From: an uncultured Oxalobacteraceae bacterium
Lineage (GTDB): Bacteria; Pseudomonadota; Gammaproteobacteria; Burkholderiales; Burkholderiaceae
NCBI GenBank assembly: GCA_946478765.1
Contig: CAMLDH010000035.1
Span: 1 to 19,243, forward strand
DNA: 19,243 nucleotides
Direction: 5' to 3'
Part shown: in pieces, positions 8,100 through 16,136 of the stretch
How the letters are laid out: every line of letters begins with the position of its first letter
How positions within the stretch are numbered: position 1 is the stretch's first letter
Notes under the pieces: model-generated
The model's database searches: none
Seen by the model: the letters and a program-made list of their open reading frames with translations, nothing else
What the model was told of the DNA's origin: nothing
Made by a program: the position numbers and the translations under genes

Positions 8100-10712
8100 A
8101 TGACCAAGACCCTCATCATTGCCGAGAAGCCCTCTGTCGCGAACGATATCGCGAAGACGCTCGGCGGCTTCACCAAGCACGATGAGTACTTTGAATCCGA
8201 CCAGTACGTATTGTCTTCCGCCGTCGGCCATCTGGTCGAAATCATGGTGCCGGAAGAGTACGACGTCAAGCGCGGTAAATGGACTTTTACACACTTGCCG
8301 ATGATTCCGCCGCACTTCGCGTTGAATCCGATCGCCAAGACCGAATCGCGCCTCAAGGTACTGAACAAACTGATCAAACGTAAAGACGTCACCGCGCTGA
8401 TCAATGCCTGCGACGCCGGGCGCGAAGGCGAGCTGATTTTCCGCCTGATCGCGCAATACGCGAAAGCCAAGCAACCGATCAAACGGCTGTGGCTGCAATC
8501 GATGACGCCGGGCGCGATACGCGACGGTTTCTCGCGGCTGCGGGAAGACGAAGAAATGCTGCCGCTGGCGGATGCTGCGCGCTGCCGCAGCGAAGCGGAC
8601 TGGCTGATCGGCATCAACGGCACGCGCGCCATGACCGCGTTCAATTCGAAAGAAGGCGGTTTTTACCTGACCACCGTCGGCCGCGTGCAAACGCCGACGC
8701 TGTCGATCGTGGTCGAGCGCGAAGAGAAAATCAAGAAATTCGTGCCGCGCGACTTCTGGGAAGTGCGCGCCGACTTTGTGTGCGCAGCCGGCATTTACGA
8801 AGGCCGCTGGCTCGACACCAAGCACAAGAAGGATGAAACCGATCCGGAAAAACGCGCGGAACGCCTGTGGAGCAAAGCCGCTGCCGAATCGATCGTGGCC
8901 GCCTGCCGCGGCAAGCTTGGCAACGTCACCGAAGAATCGAAACCGGCCACGCAAATGGCGCCGGCGCTGTTCGACCTGACCAGCCTGCAGCGCGAAGCGA
9001 ATGCGCGCTTCGGCTTCTCCGCCAAAAATACGCTGGGTCTGGCGCAGGCGCTCTATGAAAAGCACAAGGTGCTGACTTATCCGCGTACCGATTCGCGCCA
9101 TCTGCCGGAAGACTACATCGACACCGTCAAGCAGACGCTGCAGACGGTTTCGGAGAACAACAACTACCAGCAATTCGCCGCGCAAATCCTCAACAAACAG
9201 TGGGTGAAGCCGAACAAGCGCATTTTCGACAACACGAAAATCAGCGACCACTTCGCGATCATCCCGACCCCGCAAGCGCCGAAAAACCTGTCCGAGCCGG
9301 AACAAAAGCTGTACGACCTGGTGACGCGGCGTTTCATGTCGGTGTTCTTCCCGGCCGCGGAATTTTTAATCACCACGCGCTACACCGAAGTATCCGGTCA
9401 TCAGTTCAAGACTGAAGGCAAGGTGATGACCAACCCCGGCTGGCTCGCGATCTACGGCAAGGAAGCCGCAGGCGACAAGGATGAGGAAAACGCCGGCACG
9501 CTGGTGCCGGTCGCCAAAGGCGAAAAAGTCAAAACCGAAAAAATCAGCGCGAACGGCCTGGTCACGAAACCGCCTGCACGCTATTCGGAGGCAACCTTGC
9601 TGTCCGCGATGGAAGGCGCGGGCAAACTGATCGACGACGACGGATTGCGCGAAGCGATGGCCGGCAAGGGACTCGGCACGCCGGCTACACGGGCGGCGAT
9701 CATCGAAGGTTTGCTGAATGAAAAATATCTGCTGCGCGAAGGGCGCGAACTGATCCCGACCGCCAAGGCATTCCAGTTGATGACGCTGTTGCGCGGACTC
9801 GGCGTGGAAGAATTGACCGCGCCGGAATTGACCGGCGAGTGGGAATACAAATTGTCGCAAATGGAACGCGGCAAGATCAGCCGCGAAGAATTCATGCGCG
9901 AAATTGCGCAAATGACGCAGATCATCGTCAAGCGCGCGAAGGAATACAGCAACGACACGATCCCCGGCGACTATGCGACCCTGACGACACCCTGTCCGAA
10001 TTGCGCTGGTGTCGTGAAGGAAAACTATCGCCGCTTCGCCTGCACCAAGTGCGAATTCTCGATGAGCAAGACCCCCGGCAGCCGCCAGTTCGAAGTTGCC
10101 GAAGTCGAAGAATTGCTCACCAATCGCACCATTGGCCCGCTGCAAGGCTTCCGCTCGAAAATGGGCCGGCCGTTTGCCGCGATATTGAAAATTTCGCGCG
10201 ACGAAGAAATCAAGAACTTCAAACTGGAGTTCGATTTCGGCCAGAACCAGGATGATGACGAAAATGCGGAAGGCGTCGATTTCACCGGGCAAACCTCGCT
10301 CGGCGCCTGTCCGAAATGCGGCAGCGGCGTATATGAAATGGGGCTGGCTTACGTGTGCGAAAAAACCGTGGCCAAACCGAAGGCCTGCGATTTCCGCAGC
10401 GGCCGAATTATCCTGCAACAGGAAATTCTGCCGGAGCAAATGGTCAAACTGCTCAACGATGGCAAGACCGATTTGCTGCCTGGGTTCATCTCGCAGCGCA
10501 CGCGCCGGCCGTTCAAGGCTTTCCTCGCGAAAGGCAAGGATGGCAAGGTAAGTTTCGAGTTTGAAGAACGCAAGGCAAAGGCGCCCGCAAAAGGCAAGGC
10601 GGCAGCCACAGACGCCGAGGAAGAACCGGCAAAGGCCGAGAAGAAAGTTGCGGCCAAGCCGGCACTGAAGAAAGCAGTCGCGAAGAAGGCGGCAGCGAAA
10701 AAAGCGGCGTAA
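8100..10712 (+). CDS. topB: DNA topoisomerase III (type IA)
   Basis: Cuts and passes single DNA strands to decatenate replication and recombination intermediates. The 870 residues comprise a Toprim domain (1 to about 140; IAEKPS with E9, and DAGREGE with D105 and E109), the type IA topoisomerase body with active-site Tyr327 in YPRTDSRHLP, and two C-terminal zinc-finger-like modules (C632, C635, C648, C651 and C737, C740, C753, C763). A Lys/Ala-rich tail (AVAKKAAAKKAA) probably binds DNA. It is longer than the E. coli enzyme because of the added zinc modules and tail, a form common in betaproteobacteria. The ATG at 8100 has no good Shine-Dalgarno but gives the canonical N-terminus MTKTLIIAEKPS. 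Confidence 0.97.
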   Translation: MTKTLIIAEKPSVANDIAKTLGGFTKHDEYFESDQYVLSSAVGHLVEIMVPEEYDVKRGKWTFTHLPMIPPHFALNPIAKTESRLKVLNKLIKRKDVTALINACDAGREGELIFRLIAQYAKAKQPIKRLWLQSMTPGAIRDGFSRLREDEEMLPLADAARCRSEADWLIGINGTRAMTAFNSKEGGFYLTTVGRVQTPTLSIVVEREEKIKKFVPRDFWEVRADFVCAAGIYEGRWLDTKHKKDETDPEKRAERLWSKAAAESIVAACRGKLGNVTEESKPATQMAPALFDLTSLQREANARFGFSAKNTLGLAQALYEKHKVLTYPRTDSRHLPEDYIDTVKQTLQTVSENNNYQQFAAQILNKQWVKPNKRIFDNTKISDHFAIIPTPQAPKNLSEPEQKLYDLVTRRFMSVFFPAAEFLITTRYTEVSGHQFKTEGKVMTNPGWLAIYGKEAAGDKDEENAGTLVPVAKGEKVKTEKISANGLVTKPPARYSEATLLSAMEGAGKLIDDDGLREAMAGKGLGTPATRAAIIEGLLNEKYLLREGRELIPTAKAFQLMTLLRGLGVEELTAPELTGEWEYKLSQMERGKISREEFMREIAQMTQIIVKRAKEYSNDTIPGDYATLTTPCPNCAGVVKENYRRFACTKCEFSMSKTPGSRQFEVAEVEELLTNRTIGPLQGFRSKMGRPFAAILKISRDEEIKNFKLEFDFGQNQDDDENAEGVDFTGQTSLGACPKCGSGVYEMGLAYVCEKTVAKPKACDFRSGRIILQQEILPEQMVKLLNDGKTDLLPGFISQRTRRPFKAFLAKGKDGKVSFEFEERKAKAPAKGKAAATDAEEEPAKAEKKVAAKPALKKAVAKKAAAKKAA

Positions 10713-10763
10713 TCGCGGGCAGTGTTTTGTTGTTCTTGCAGCACCGACTAAAGGAACTTGGGG

Positions 10764-11111
10764 ATGGAAGAATTACCGCAAACCACGCCGACCAAGGACG
10801 AGTGCAATCTGGCCATGCTGGCGCATTTACTGGGCATATTTACCGGGTTCATCGGCTCATTGATCATCTGGGTGATCAAGAAGGATGAATCCGCGTTCGT
10901 CGCCGACCAAGCCAGGGAAGCGCTGAATTTTCAGATCACGATTGCGATCGCGATGTTTGCAAGCTGGCTACTACTGGCGTTCATCCTGATCGGCATTTTC
11001 GCGACACCGATACTGGTTATCGCGAATTTCATTTTCTCCATCCTGGGCGCGATCTCGGCATCCAAGTGCCAGGCGTATCGATATCCTTTCGCGCTGCATT
11101 TGGTGAAGTGA
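10764..11111 (+). CDS. Small DUF4870-type membrane protein
   Basis: The 115-residue protein has a short polar N-terminus and three hydrophobic stretches (about 20-35, 65-85 and 88-105), the last two close together. Wording such as ECNLAMLAHLLGIFTGFIG, DQAREALNFQIT and the final KCQAYRYPF is typical of DUF4870 (Tic20-like fold) proteins of unknown function. ATG at 10764 is chosen because AAGGA (10751-10755) is spaced 8 bases before it; an in-frame TTG at 10758 is less likely. It lies about 50 bases after topB and may be cotranscribed. Confidence 0.88.
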   Translation: MEELPQTTPTKDECNLAMLAHLLGIFTGFIGSLIIWVIKKDESAFVADQAREALNFQITIAIAMFASWLLLAFILIGIFATPILVIANFIFSILGAISASKCQAYRYPFALHLVK

Positions 11112-11128
11112 AGCGGCGCACGCCGCTT
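11111..11128 (+). terminator. GC-rich hairpin at the end of the DUF4870 gene
   Basis: AAGCGGCG and CGCCGCTT form a perfect 8-bp inverted repeat around CA, starting on the last base of the stop codon. No T run follows, so it is a terminator-like hairpin rather than a standard intrinsic terminator. Confidence 0.35.
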
Positions 11129-11180
11129 GCGCATGTCACATTAGCCATGCCCGGTCAACCGGATGCGGTTTGTACGCCGC

Positions 11181-11261
11181 TTATTCTTTCCGCAATTTCC
11201 CGGCAATGATTTCCGATGCGCCGTTCGAGTACATGCCGGCGGTATCGAAACGTATAGGCAT
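11181..11261 (-). pseudogene. Remnant of an aldo/keto reductase gene
   Basis: On the minus strand an open frame of 26 codons ending in TAA reads MPIRFDTAGMYSNGASEIIA followed by GKLRKE. This is the aldo/keto reductase signature (I/F-DTA-x-x-YSNG-x-SE-x-I/L-x-GK) around the catalytic Asp and Tyr; FDTAGMYSNGASE has family spacing and the expected residues. Nothing recognisable as the rest of the roughly 320-residue protein is present: the upstream side runs into the cation transporter gene and the frame stops after GKLRKE. I read it as a decayed relic left by a deletion. It is too short to be functional. Confidence 0.7.
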
Positions 11262-11288
11262 AGGCGTTGTTTTTAATCTTTTTCCGCG

Positions 11289-12227
11289 TCATTTTGCCGC
11301 GTCAAAATCCGGTTCGAAGAAACACCATTTGGCCTGCGGCCAGCGCAACTGCAGGCTCTCCTCGACCTGATTGATCGCATCGATCAATGCTGTGTCGGAA
11401 CGCTGCGGCTGCATTTTTGCCTGCACTGCAATCATCAATTGCTCGCCCCATTGCAAGGTAATCAGATTGATCACGCGCTCGACTTCGGGACGCGCTTCGA
11501 TATGCGCCTTGATCGCCGCGTGGGTTTCGGGTGCGGCCGATTCGCCGGTGATCATCGCCTTTACTTCGCGCATCACAAACACGGCAACCACCATCAGCAA
11601 CAGGCCCACCGCGATGGAACCCACGGCATCCCACACTGGATTGCCGGTTAGCACCGTCAGCACGACGGCGATAAATGCGAGGGCCAGGCCGCAGAGCGCA
11701 GCGATATCTTCGCCAGCCACCACCATCAACTCGGATTGCCGCGTTTCGCGAAACCATTTCGCGAACGATTTACCGTGCGCGATCTTGCGGATTTCCCTCA
11801 GCGCACCGTACAGCGAAAAGCCTTCCAATACCACTGAAACACCCAACACCGCCATCGCGATCGCGGCGTTGTGCAACGGCTCCGGATGGCGGAAATGATG
11901 GATGCCTTCCATCACCGAAAACGCGCCGCCGAGAAAGAACAGCAAGAGCGCCACCATCATCGCCCAGAAATACACGACCCGGTTATAGCCCATCGGATGC
12001 GAATCATCGGCCGGTTTTTTTGCTTCCTTCAGGCCGATCAGCAAAAATACCTGGTTGGTGCAATCTGCCAATGAGTGAATCGCTTCCGACAACATGGCCC
12101 CGGAACCGGTGTACAGCGCCGCGCTGAATTTCGCCAATGCAATGCCGCCGTTGGCGCCGAGCGCGTAAAAAATCGCTTTGGTGGAGCTTTCTGAATGGGA
12201 TGACATTTGTTGCCTGACTTCTTTCAT
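11289..12227 (-). CDS. Cation diffusion facilitator (CDF) family transporter, ZnT9-like
   Basis: Inner-membrane protein of 312 residues expected to export divalent metal ions in exchange for protons. The first transmembrane region (AIFYALGANGGIALAKFSAA) is followed by TM2 with the metal motif HSLAD (EAIHSLADCTNQ), two further hydrophobic segments, TM5/6 (VAGEDIAALCGLALAFIAVV; VGLLLMVVAVFVMREV) and a cytoplasmic C-terminal domain. TM5 has GEDIAAL where most CDF proteins carry HxxxD, so metal choice or even transport is uncertain; the wording resembles the SLC30A9/ZnT9 branch. The start could be the ATG at 12227 or the ATG at 12206 (MSSHSESS), which has AGG nearby. Metal specificity cannot be read from the sequence. 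Confidence 0.9.
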   Translation of the reverse strand: MKEVRQQMSSHSESSTKAIFYALGANGGIALAKFSAALYTGSGAMLSEAIHSLADCTNQVFLLIGLKEAKKPADDSHPMGYNRVVYFWAMMVALLLFFLGGAFSVMEGIHHFRHPEPLHNAAIAMAVLGVSVVLEGFSLYGALREIRKIAHGKSFAKWFRETRQSELMVVAGEDIAALCGLALAFIAVVLTVLTGNPVWDAVGSIAVGLLLMVVAVFVMREVKAMITGESAAPETHAAIKAHIEARPEVERVINLITLQWGEQLMIAVQAKMQPQRSDTALIDAINQVEESLQLRWPQAKWCFFEPDFDAAK

Positions 12228-12461
12228 GATGACGAAAGTGCCACCTTAGCGACTATGATCCGGCCGCGCAAGCATCTTGCATTACGGCATCGTGCACGTG
12301 GGCAAGCGGTGTATCAATTGCGCAGTGTCAAAGGACATGTTTGAAGATGGGAAAATATTGTTGAACTTTTACTAAGCAGAAGCTTCTACTTATCCGCAGC
12401 ATGCGATGTCTTGGCGTTGGCAACAGTTGGCGCCGCACCTTTTATTTTTCAGGAGAATTTT
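12228..12461. promoter_or_regulatory. Divergent spacer between the CDF transporter and the lipoprotein gene
   Basis: The spacer holds no gene I can recognise. It contains a 20-bp near-palindrome at 12373-12392 (18 of 20 positions symmetric) centred on AGAAGCTTCT, about 70 bp before the lipoprotein start, which would suit an operator. No convincing -35/-10 pair was found for either direction. Confidence 0.35.
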
Positions 12462-12788
12462 ATGTCTAAATGGATTGTCGTTTTGGCGTGTACGTTTGCC
12501 CTCGCCGCATGTAGTTCCCCGTCAGGCCAGTCGTCTTCCGGCGGCACTTATGGCAGCAGCGGCAGCGGCGCGACCTCTTCCGGTTCTGCAACGGGTTCCG
12601 GCACCGGATCACCCTCGAGCGACATGGGTACTGCGGGCAGTTCCGGCGCTTCCGGCAGCACCGGCAGCACCGGCAGTTCGGATACTTCCGGCGCTGGTTC
12701 GTCCAGTACGCCTTCCAGCTCCGGCACGCCGGGCAGCAGTTCCACCGGCACGTCCAGCAGCACCGGCACCACCAACACCGGGAAATAA
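12462..12788 (+). CDS. Small Ser/Gly/Thr-rich lipoprotein
   Basis: The 108-residue protein has a clear lipoprotein signal (MSKWIVVLACTFALAACSS, lipobox LAAC, lipidated Cys17). No Asp at +2 suggests sorting to the outer membrane. The mature part of about 90 residues is almost only Ser, Gly, Thr, Ala and Pro, with recurring SGSTGSTGSS and GSSSTGT patterns, and has no predicted fold or catalytic residues; it is probably disordered. Start at 12462 is supported by AGGAG (12451-12455) 6 bases upstream and by the lipobox position; an in-frame ATG at 12411 would bury the signal peptide. Function unknown. It converges on ogt with only a 7-base gap. Confidence 0.85.
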   Translation: MSKWIVVLACTFALAACSSPSGQSSSGGTYGSSGSGATSSGSATGSGTGSPSSDMGTAGSSGASGSTGSTGSSDTSGAGSSSTPSSSGTPGSSSTGTSSSTGTTNTGK

Positions 12789-12795
12789 AAGCGTC

Positions 12796-13278
12796 TCAGG
12801 ACAACTGGACGCCTTCCAGCGCAAGCAAGGTGCATTTACGCGCCAGGCCGCCAGCGTATCCGGTGGGTGACCGTGAGGCGCCGATGACGCGGTGACACGG
12901 CACGATGATGGACACTGGATTGCGGCCGATCGCAGCACCGACCGCGCGCAACGCTTTCGGGTTTCCGATGCGTTGCGCGTGTTGCATATAGCTGATGGTA
13001 TGTCCGAACGGAATCTGCAGCAGTTCCTGCCATACCGACCGCTGAAATGCCGTGCCGGCCAAATCCAGTCGCACATCGAAGGTCGTGCGCTGCCCGGCAA
13101 AATATTGATCGAGTTGCTGTGCGGCGTCTTTCAACAGCACATGGTCTGGTGCATGCTGCCATCCCTGCATTCCCGTGAAATGCTTGTGCTCTTCAAAATA
13201 CACTCCGCTTAATCCGCGTTCGCTGGCTGCCAGCAACAAGCTGCCGAGCGGGCTGTCGTGCCGTGTGTAGTAAGTCAT
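12796..13278 (-). CDS. ogt: Methylated-DNA--protein-cysteine methyltransferase
   Basis: Suicide repair protein that moves the methyl group from O6-methylguanine (and O4-methylthymine) to its own cysteine. The 160 residues contain the active site IIVPCHRV with acceptor Cys128, the helix-turn-helix region FQRSVWQELLQIPFGHTISY, and the trailing TGYAGGLARK. It starts 3 bases beyond the stop of the AdaA-AlkA gene on the same strand, so the two are almost certainly one operon. Together they supply the functions of Ada plus AlkA, with the Ada methyltransferase domain on a separate polypeptide. The product could equally be named AdaB. Confidence 0.96.
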   Translation of the reverse strand: MTYYTRHDSPLGSLLLAASERGLSGVYFEEHKHFTGMQGWQHAPDHVLLKDAAQQLDQYFAGQRTTFDVRLDLAGTAFQRSVWQELLQIPFGHTISYMQHAQRIGNPKALRAVGAAIGRNPVSIIVPCHRVIGASRSPTGYAGGLARKCTLLALEGVQLS

Positions 13279-13281
13279 GAT

Positions 13282-14784
13282 TTATCCCAATGAATGCCAT
13301 AGTAAAAGTGCCGCATAGCCGCGCCACGGCGACCATGCGCCGGCGCGTGCAATAAGCTGCTTTTCAGTCAGCCGGCCGGTCGAGGCATGCGCGGGCGCAG
13401 CGGCTTTTTGCAAGCCCAGATCGCCCGCCGGAAATGCATCCGGAAAGCGCAATGCGCGCAGCGCGATATAGTGCGCGGTCCAGTCGCCGATGCCGGGTAC
13501 TGTTTTCAAATGCGCGACGGCCTCGTCCAAAGCCGTGCCCGGCTTCATGTGCAATCCACCGTGCGCCGCGAATTGCGCCAGGTTGCGAATCGTTGCTGCA
13601 CGCGTTTTGGGCAAACCGATTTTCGCGATGTCGGCGCTGTCGGCGGCCGCCAATATGTGCGCATCTGGAAAATCGTGTGTGACCTTGGCCAACGGCGTTT
13701 CCACTGCTTCACCGAATTGCGTGACCAGACGTCCGGATAGGGTGGTCGCGCCCGCCACACTGACTTGTTGCCCGAGCACCGCGCGCACCGCGAGTTCAAA
13801 GGCATCAAATGCGCCCGGCACGCGCAGACCGGGCACCGCTTCAATTTGCTTTTCCAGCAAACTGTCCTGCTGCAAGTGCGCATGAATGACCGACGGATTG
13901 GCATCGAGGTCGAACTGGCTGCGGACACGCGACAGCAACGGCATCAATACCGGCGCCAGGCTTGGCGCGAGCGCCAATTCCAGTTGCTGCTTCGATGCCA
14001 GATGCGTCACGCGCATCCAGCCATGCACGTCGCCGATCTTCACACTGCGTGCATACGATTGCGCATCCTCTTGTTGTTCCACTGCTTCCACGCCCGGTAT
14101 GCCGCGTCCTGCGAAATAATGCAGCATTTCGCGCCAGCCGAATGGCGGCCGGTATGCGAGGCGCAGCGTCAGCGCGTCGTGGCTGCGTTCTTCTGCTTTT
14201 GCGACGGCACGCCGAATGGCGGTCGGCGCCATGCCGTAGCGTGCGGCGAACAAGGTATTGAAACGGCGTACGCTGCCGAACCCGGCCGCGTACGCGACTT
14301 CCACCATCGGCAGACGGGTTTCCTGCAGCAGCTTTTTCGCGAACAGCAGGCGTTGCGTCTGCGCCAGTTCAACCGGCGTCACGCCAAAATGCTGCAACAG
14401 GACGCGCCGCAACTGGCGCGACGATAGTCCGACTTCATCGGCCAGATGCTCGACATCGCCGTCATTCAACGCGCCGGCCGCGATGCGCTGCCACACCGCA
14501 TACGCCAGGTTTTGCTGCAAGGCATACGGCGCGAGTTCGGGGCGGCAGCGCAGGCAGGGCCGAAATCCGGCGGCTTCAGCAGCGGCTGCCGTGGTAAAAA
14601 ACAGGCACGACGATGCGCGCGGCGTTTTTACCGTGCACACCGGGCGGCAATAAATGCCGGTGGTTTTGACGCCGGTGAAAAACACGCCGTCAAAGCGCGT
14701 GTCTTTCGCCATCAGCGCACGGTAATACTGCTCGCTGTCAAGCGCTGCCGAACCCATTGAATCTGAAGGTATTGCGTTTTCCAT
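13282..14784 (-). CDS. AdaA-AlkA fusion: methylphosphotriester-sensing regulator and 3-methyladenine DNA glycosylase II
   Basis: The 500-residue bifunctional protein has, in order: an Ada N-terminal zinc domain (about 18-90) with C46, C50, C77 and C80 (GIYCRPVC, RPCLRC), where the first cysteine accepts methyl from phosphotriesters; an AraC-type DNA-binding domain (about 105-190, VEVAYAAGFGSVRRFN); an AlkA N-terminal domain (about 200-330); and an HhH-GPD glycosylase (VPGIGDWTAHYIALRAL, catalytic Asp in FPAGDLGL). It is expected to sense methylation damage, activate its own operon and excise alkylated bases. Start at 14784 is chosen for the promoter position and homology start; 14757 (MGSAALDSEQ) is an alternative, and the longer TTG frame is unlikely. 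Confidence 0.95.
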   Translation of the reverse strand: MENAIPSDSMGSAALDSEQYYRALMAKDTRFDGVFFTGVKTTGIYCRPVCTVKTPRASSCLFFTTAAAAEAAGFRPCLRCRPELAPYALQQNLAYAVWQRIAAGALNDGDVEHLADEVGLSSRQLRRVLLQHFGVTPVELAQTQRLLFAKKLLQETRLPMVEVAYAAGFGSVRRFNTLFAARYGMAPTAIRRAVAKAEERSHDALTLRLAYRPPFGWREMLHYFAGRGIPGVEAVEQQEDAQSYARSVKIGDVHGWMRVTHLASKQQLELALAPSLAPVLMPLLSRVRSQFDLDANPSVIHAHLQQDSLLEKQIEAVPGLRVPGAFDAFELAVRAVLGQQVSVAGATTLSGRLVTQFGEAVETPLAKVTHDFPDAHILAAADSADIAKIGLPKTRAATIRNLAQFAAHGGLHMKPGTALDEAVAHLKTVPGIGDWTAHYIALRALRFPDAFPAGDLGLQKAAAPAHASTGRLTEKQLIARAGAWSPWRGYAALLLWHSLG

Positions 14785-14819
14785 ACTGGATTTATACGCG
14801 TCGGCCTGCGGATCGTCTA
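14784..14819 (-). promoter_or_regulatory. Putative promoter of the AdaA-AlkA/ogt operon, predicting a leaderless mRNA
   Basis: The -35 TAGACG (14814-14819, 4 of 6), a 17-bp spacer and the -10 TATAAA (14791-14796, 5 of 6) place the start at 14784, which is the A of the chosen ATG. No Shine-Dalgarno precedes either candidate start codon, consistent with leaderless translation. Confidence 0.5.
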
Positions 14820-14991
14820 GCCGTTTTCGGACAGGATTCGGCTCCGCTGAGCGCATGTCTGGCGCGGCGCGAAGCATCGGTTTTGAACGTTTGCGCAAGA
14901 CCGCATTTTTGCCGTAGTTCTACCCCTTTCCCGCGTGCTTTGCATGGAGTAGTCTTCACAAGATTCACCATCAAGACACATGGAAGCAATT

Positions 14992-15828
14992 ATGCAACCA
15001 ACCTCTCACTACATTCGTTGCTGCAAACGTGAAATCCATTATGTCGAATGGGGCAGCAAGGATGCGCCGCCATTGATCATGGCGCACGGCCTGGCGCGCA
15101 CCAGCCGCGACTTTGACGATCTGGCGGCGGCGCTCGCCGATACCTATCGCATCATTGCGCCCGACATGATCGGGCGCGGCTTGTCGCAATGGAGCACCGA
15201 TCCGGACCGCGAGTATCAGCTCGCCTTCTATGCGCGCATCGCGCAGGAACTGGCGGATCAATTGGGCATCACGCAGATGCGCTGGGTCGGCACCTCGATG
15301 GGAGGCGCAACCGGCACGGTGGCGGCGGCGACTACGCTCAAAGACCGCATCAGCCATCTGGTATTGAATGATATCGGCCCGGCGATCACTGATGCCGCCA
15401 TCGAACGCATTCGCAGCTATGCCGGCAATCCGGCCGAATTCGATACCGTCACCGACTTCGAAAATTATCTGCGCGTCATCTACAAGCCGTACGGCTGGCA
15501 AAGCGATGCGCAATGGCGGCGCATGACGGAAACGTCGGTGCGCCGCCTGCCGAGCGGCAAAATAACCGCGCATTACGATCCGGCGATGGTGCGCCAGTTC
15601 ACCGCGCATCCGCACGACTACGACCGTTGGCAGGAATACGATGCGCTCGACATGCCGACGCTGGTGCTGCGCGGCGAGACATCGGATCTGCTGCTGGCGG
15701 AAACCGCGCAGGCGATGACGCAGCGCGGGCCGCGTGCGCAACTGGCGGTCATTCCCGGCTGCGGCCACGCACCGGCATTGAATGTGCCGGAGCAAATCGC
15801 ATTGGTACGGCGCTTTTTGGCGGCTTGA
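14992..15828 (+). CDS. Alpha/beta-fold hydrolase
   Basis: The 278-residue cytosolic protein has the fold's landmarks in order: MAHGLARTSRDFD (oxyanion region, near 30-42), the nucleophile elbow GTSMGG with Ser102, a probable acid in the VLRGETSDLL loop, and the catalytic His259 in GCGHAPALNVPEQ. The substrate cannot be deduced; esterase, haloalkane dehalogenase-like and meta-cleavage hydrolase relatives share this pattern. ATG at 14992 is favoured over the in-frame ATG at 14980 because GGAAG (14984-14988) has proper spacing to it. It is transcribed divergently from the alkylation-repair operon, so a shared regulatory region is possible, but a link in function is not shown. Confidence 0.93.
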   Translation: MQPTSHYIRCCKREIHYVEWGSKDAPPLIMAHGLARTSRDFDDLAAALADTYRIIAPDMIGRGLSQWSTDPDREYQLAFYARIAQELADQLGITQMRWVGTSMGGATGTVAAATTLKDRISHLVLNDIGPAITDAAIERIRSYAGNPAEFDTVTDFENYLRVIYKPYGWQSDAQWRRMTETSVRRLPSGKITAHYDPAMVRQFTAHPHDYDRWQEYDALDMPTLVLRGETSDLLLAETAQAMTQRGPRAQLAVIPGCGHAPALNVPEQIALVRRFLAA

Positions 15829-16126
15829 TGCGCTCGTTGGCGGCGCACCTTTACAACATACGGCGCCCCCTACCCTGCCAATTCACGCATGCGGTCGGCT
15901 CGAACGAAATATTTTCGTGCATACGCAAACCACTGGCCATCGCTCGGATGATCGACTATGGCGGGATGCTTTACGAATACCTGCCTGGCCCGGCGAATCA
16001 AGCAGTCCACATGCTTTCCCGCTTTACGCTACACTCGATTTCCGTCCAAGAAAGTGAGACCGCGATGTGCACAGCCTCCCGCGCGCCGCAACCGAAAGCC
16101 GTCCTGCTCGCCAACAGGTTCATCCT
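15829..16126 (+). promoter_or_regulatory. Intergenic region upstream of the aminotransferase
   Basis: This ~300-base spacer holds no recognisable gene. It includes a short inverted repeat ACGAAA/TTTCGT (15904-15918), a candidate promoter (16006-16035) and, near its end, a possible 23-codon leader ORF overlapping the aminotransferase start. Its 5' part follows directly on the hydrolase stop without a terminator. Confidence 0.4.
16006..16035 (+). promoter_or_regulatory. Putative promoter of the aminotransferase gene
   Basis: TCCACA (16006-16011, 4 of 6 to the -35 consensus), an 18-bp spacer and TACACT (16030-16035, 4 of 6 to the -10). The start would lie near 16042, giving a leader of about 85 bases that includes the possible leader ORF. 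Confidence 0.35.
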
Positions 16127-16136
16127 ATGCCTTTAA
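16065..16136 (+). CDS. Possible 23-aa leader ORF overlapping the aminotransferase start
   Basis: ATG at 16065 opens MCTASRAPQPKAVLLANRFI followed by LCL and a stop at 16134-16136, overlapping the downstream ATG (16127) by 10 bases in another frame. The ribosome site (GTGAG) is weak and the peptide is unrecognised. The overlap would suit translational coupling, but a frame this short may be chance. Confidence 0.2.
   Translation: MCTASRAPQPKAVLLANRFILCL

Noticed and set aside
7992..10439. Long minus-strand open frames (437 and 357 codons) opposite topB.
   Set aside because: They are antisense shadows of a topB frame with all catalytic and zinc motifs intact; no recognisable domain.
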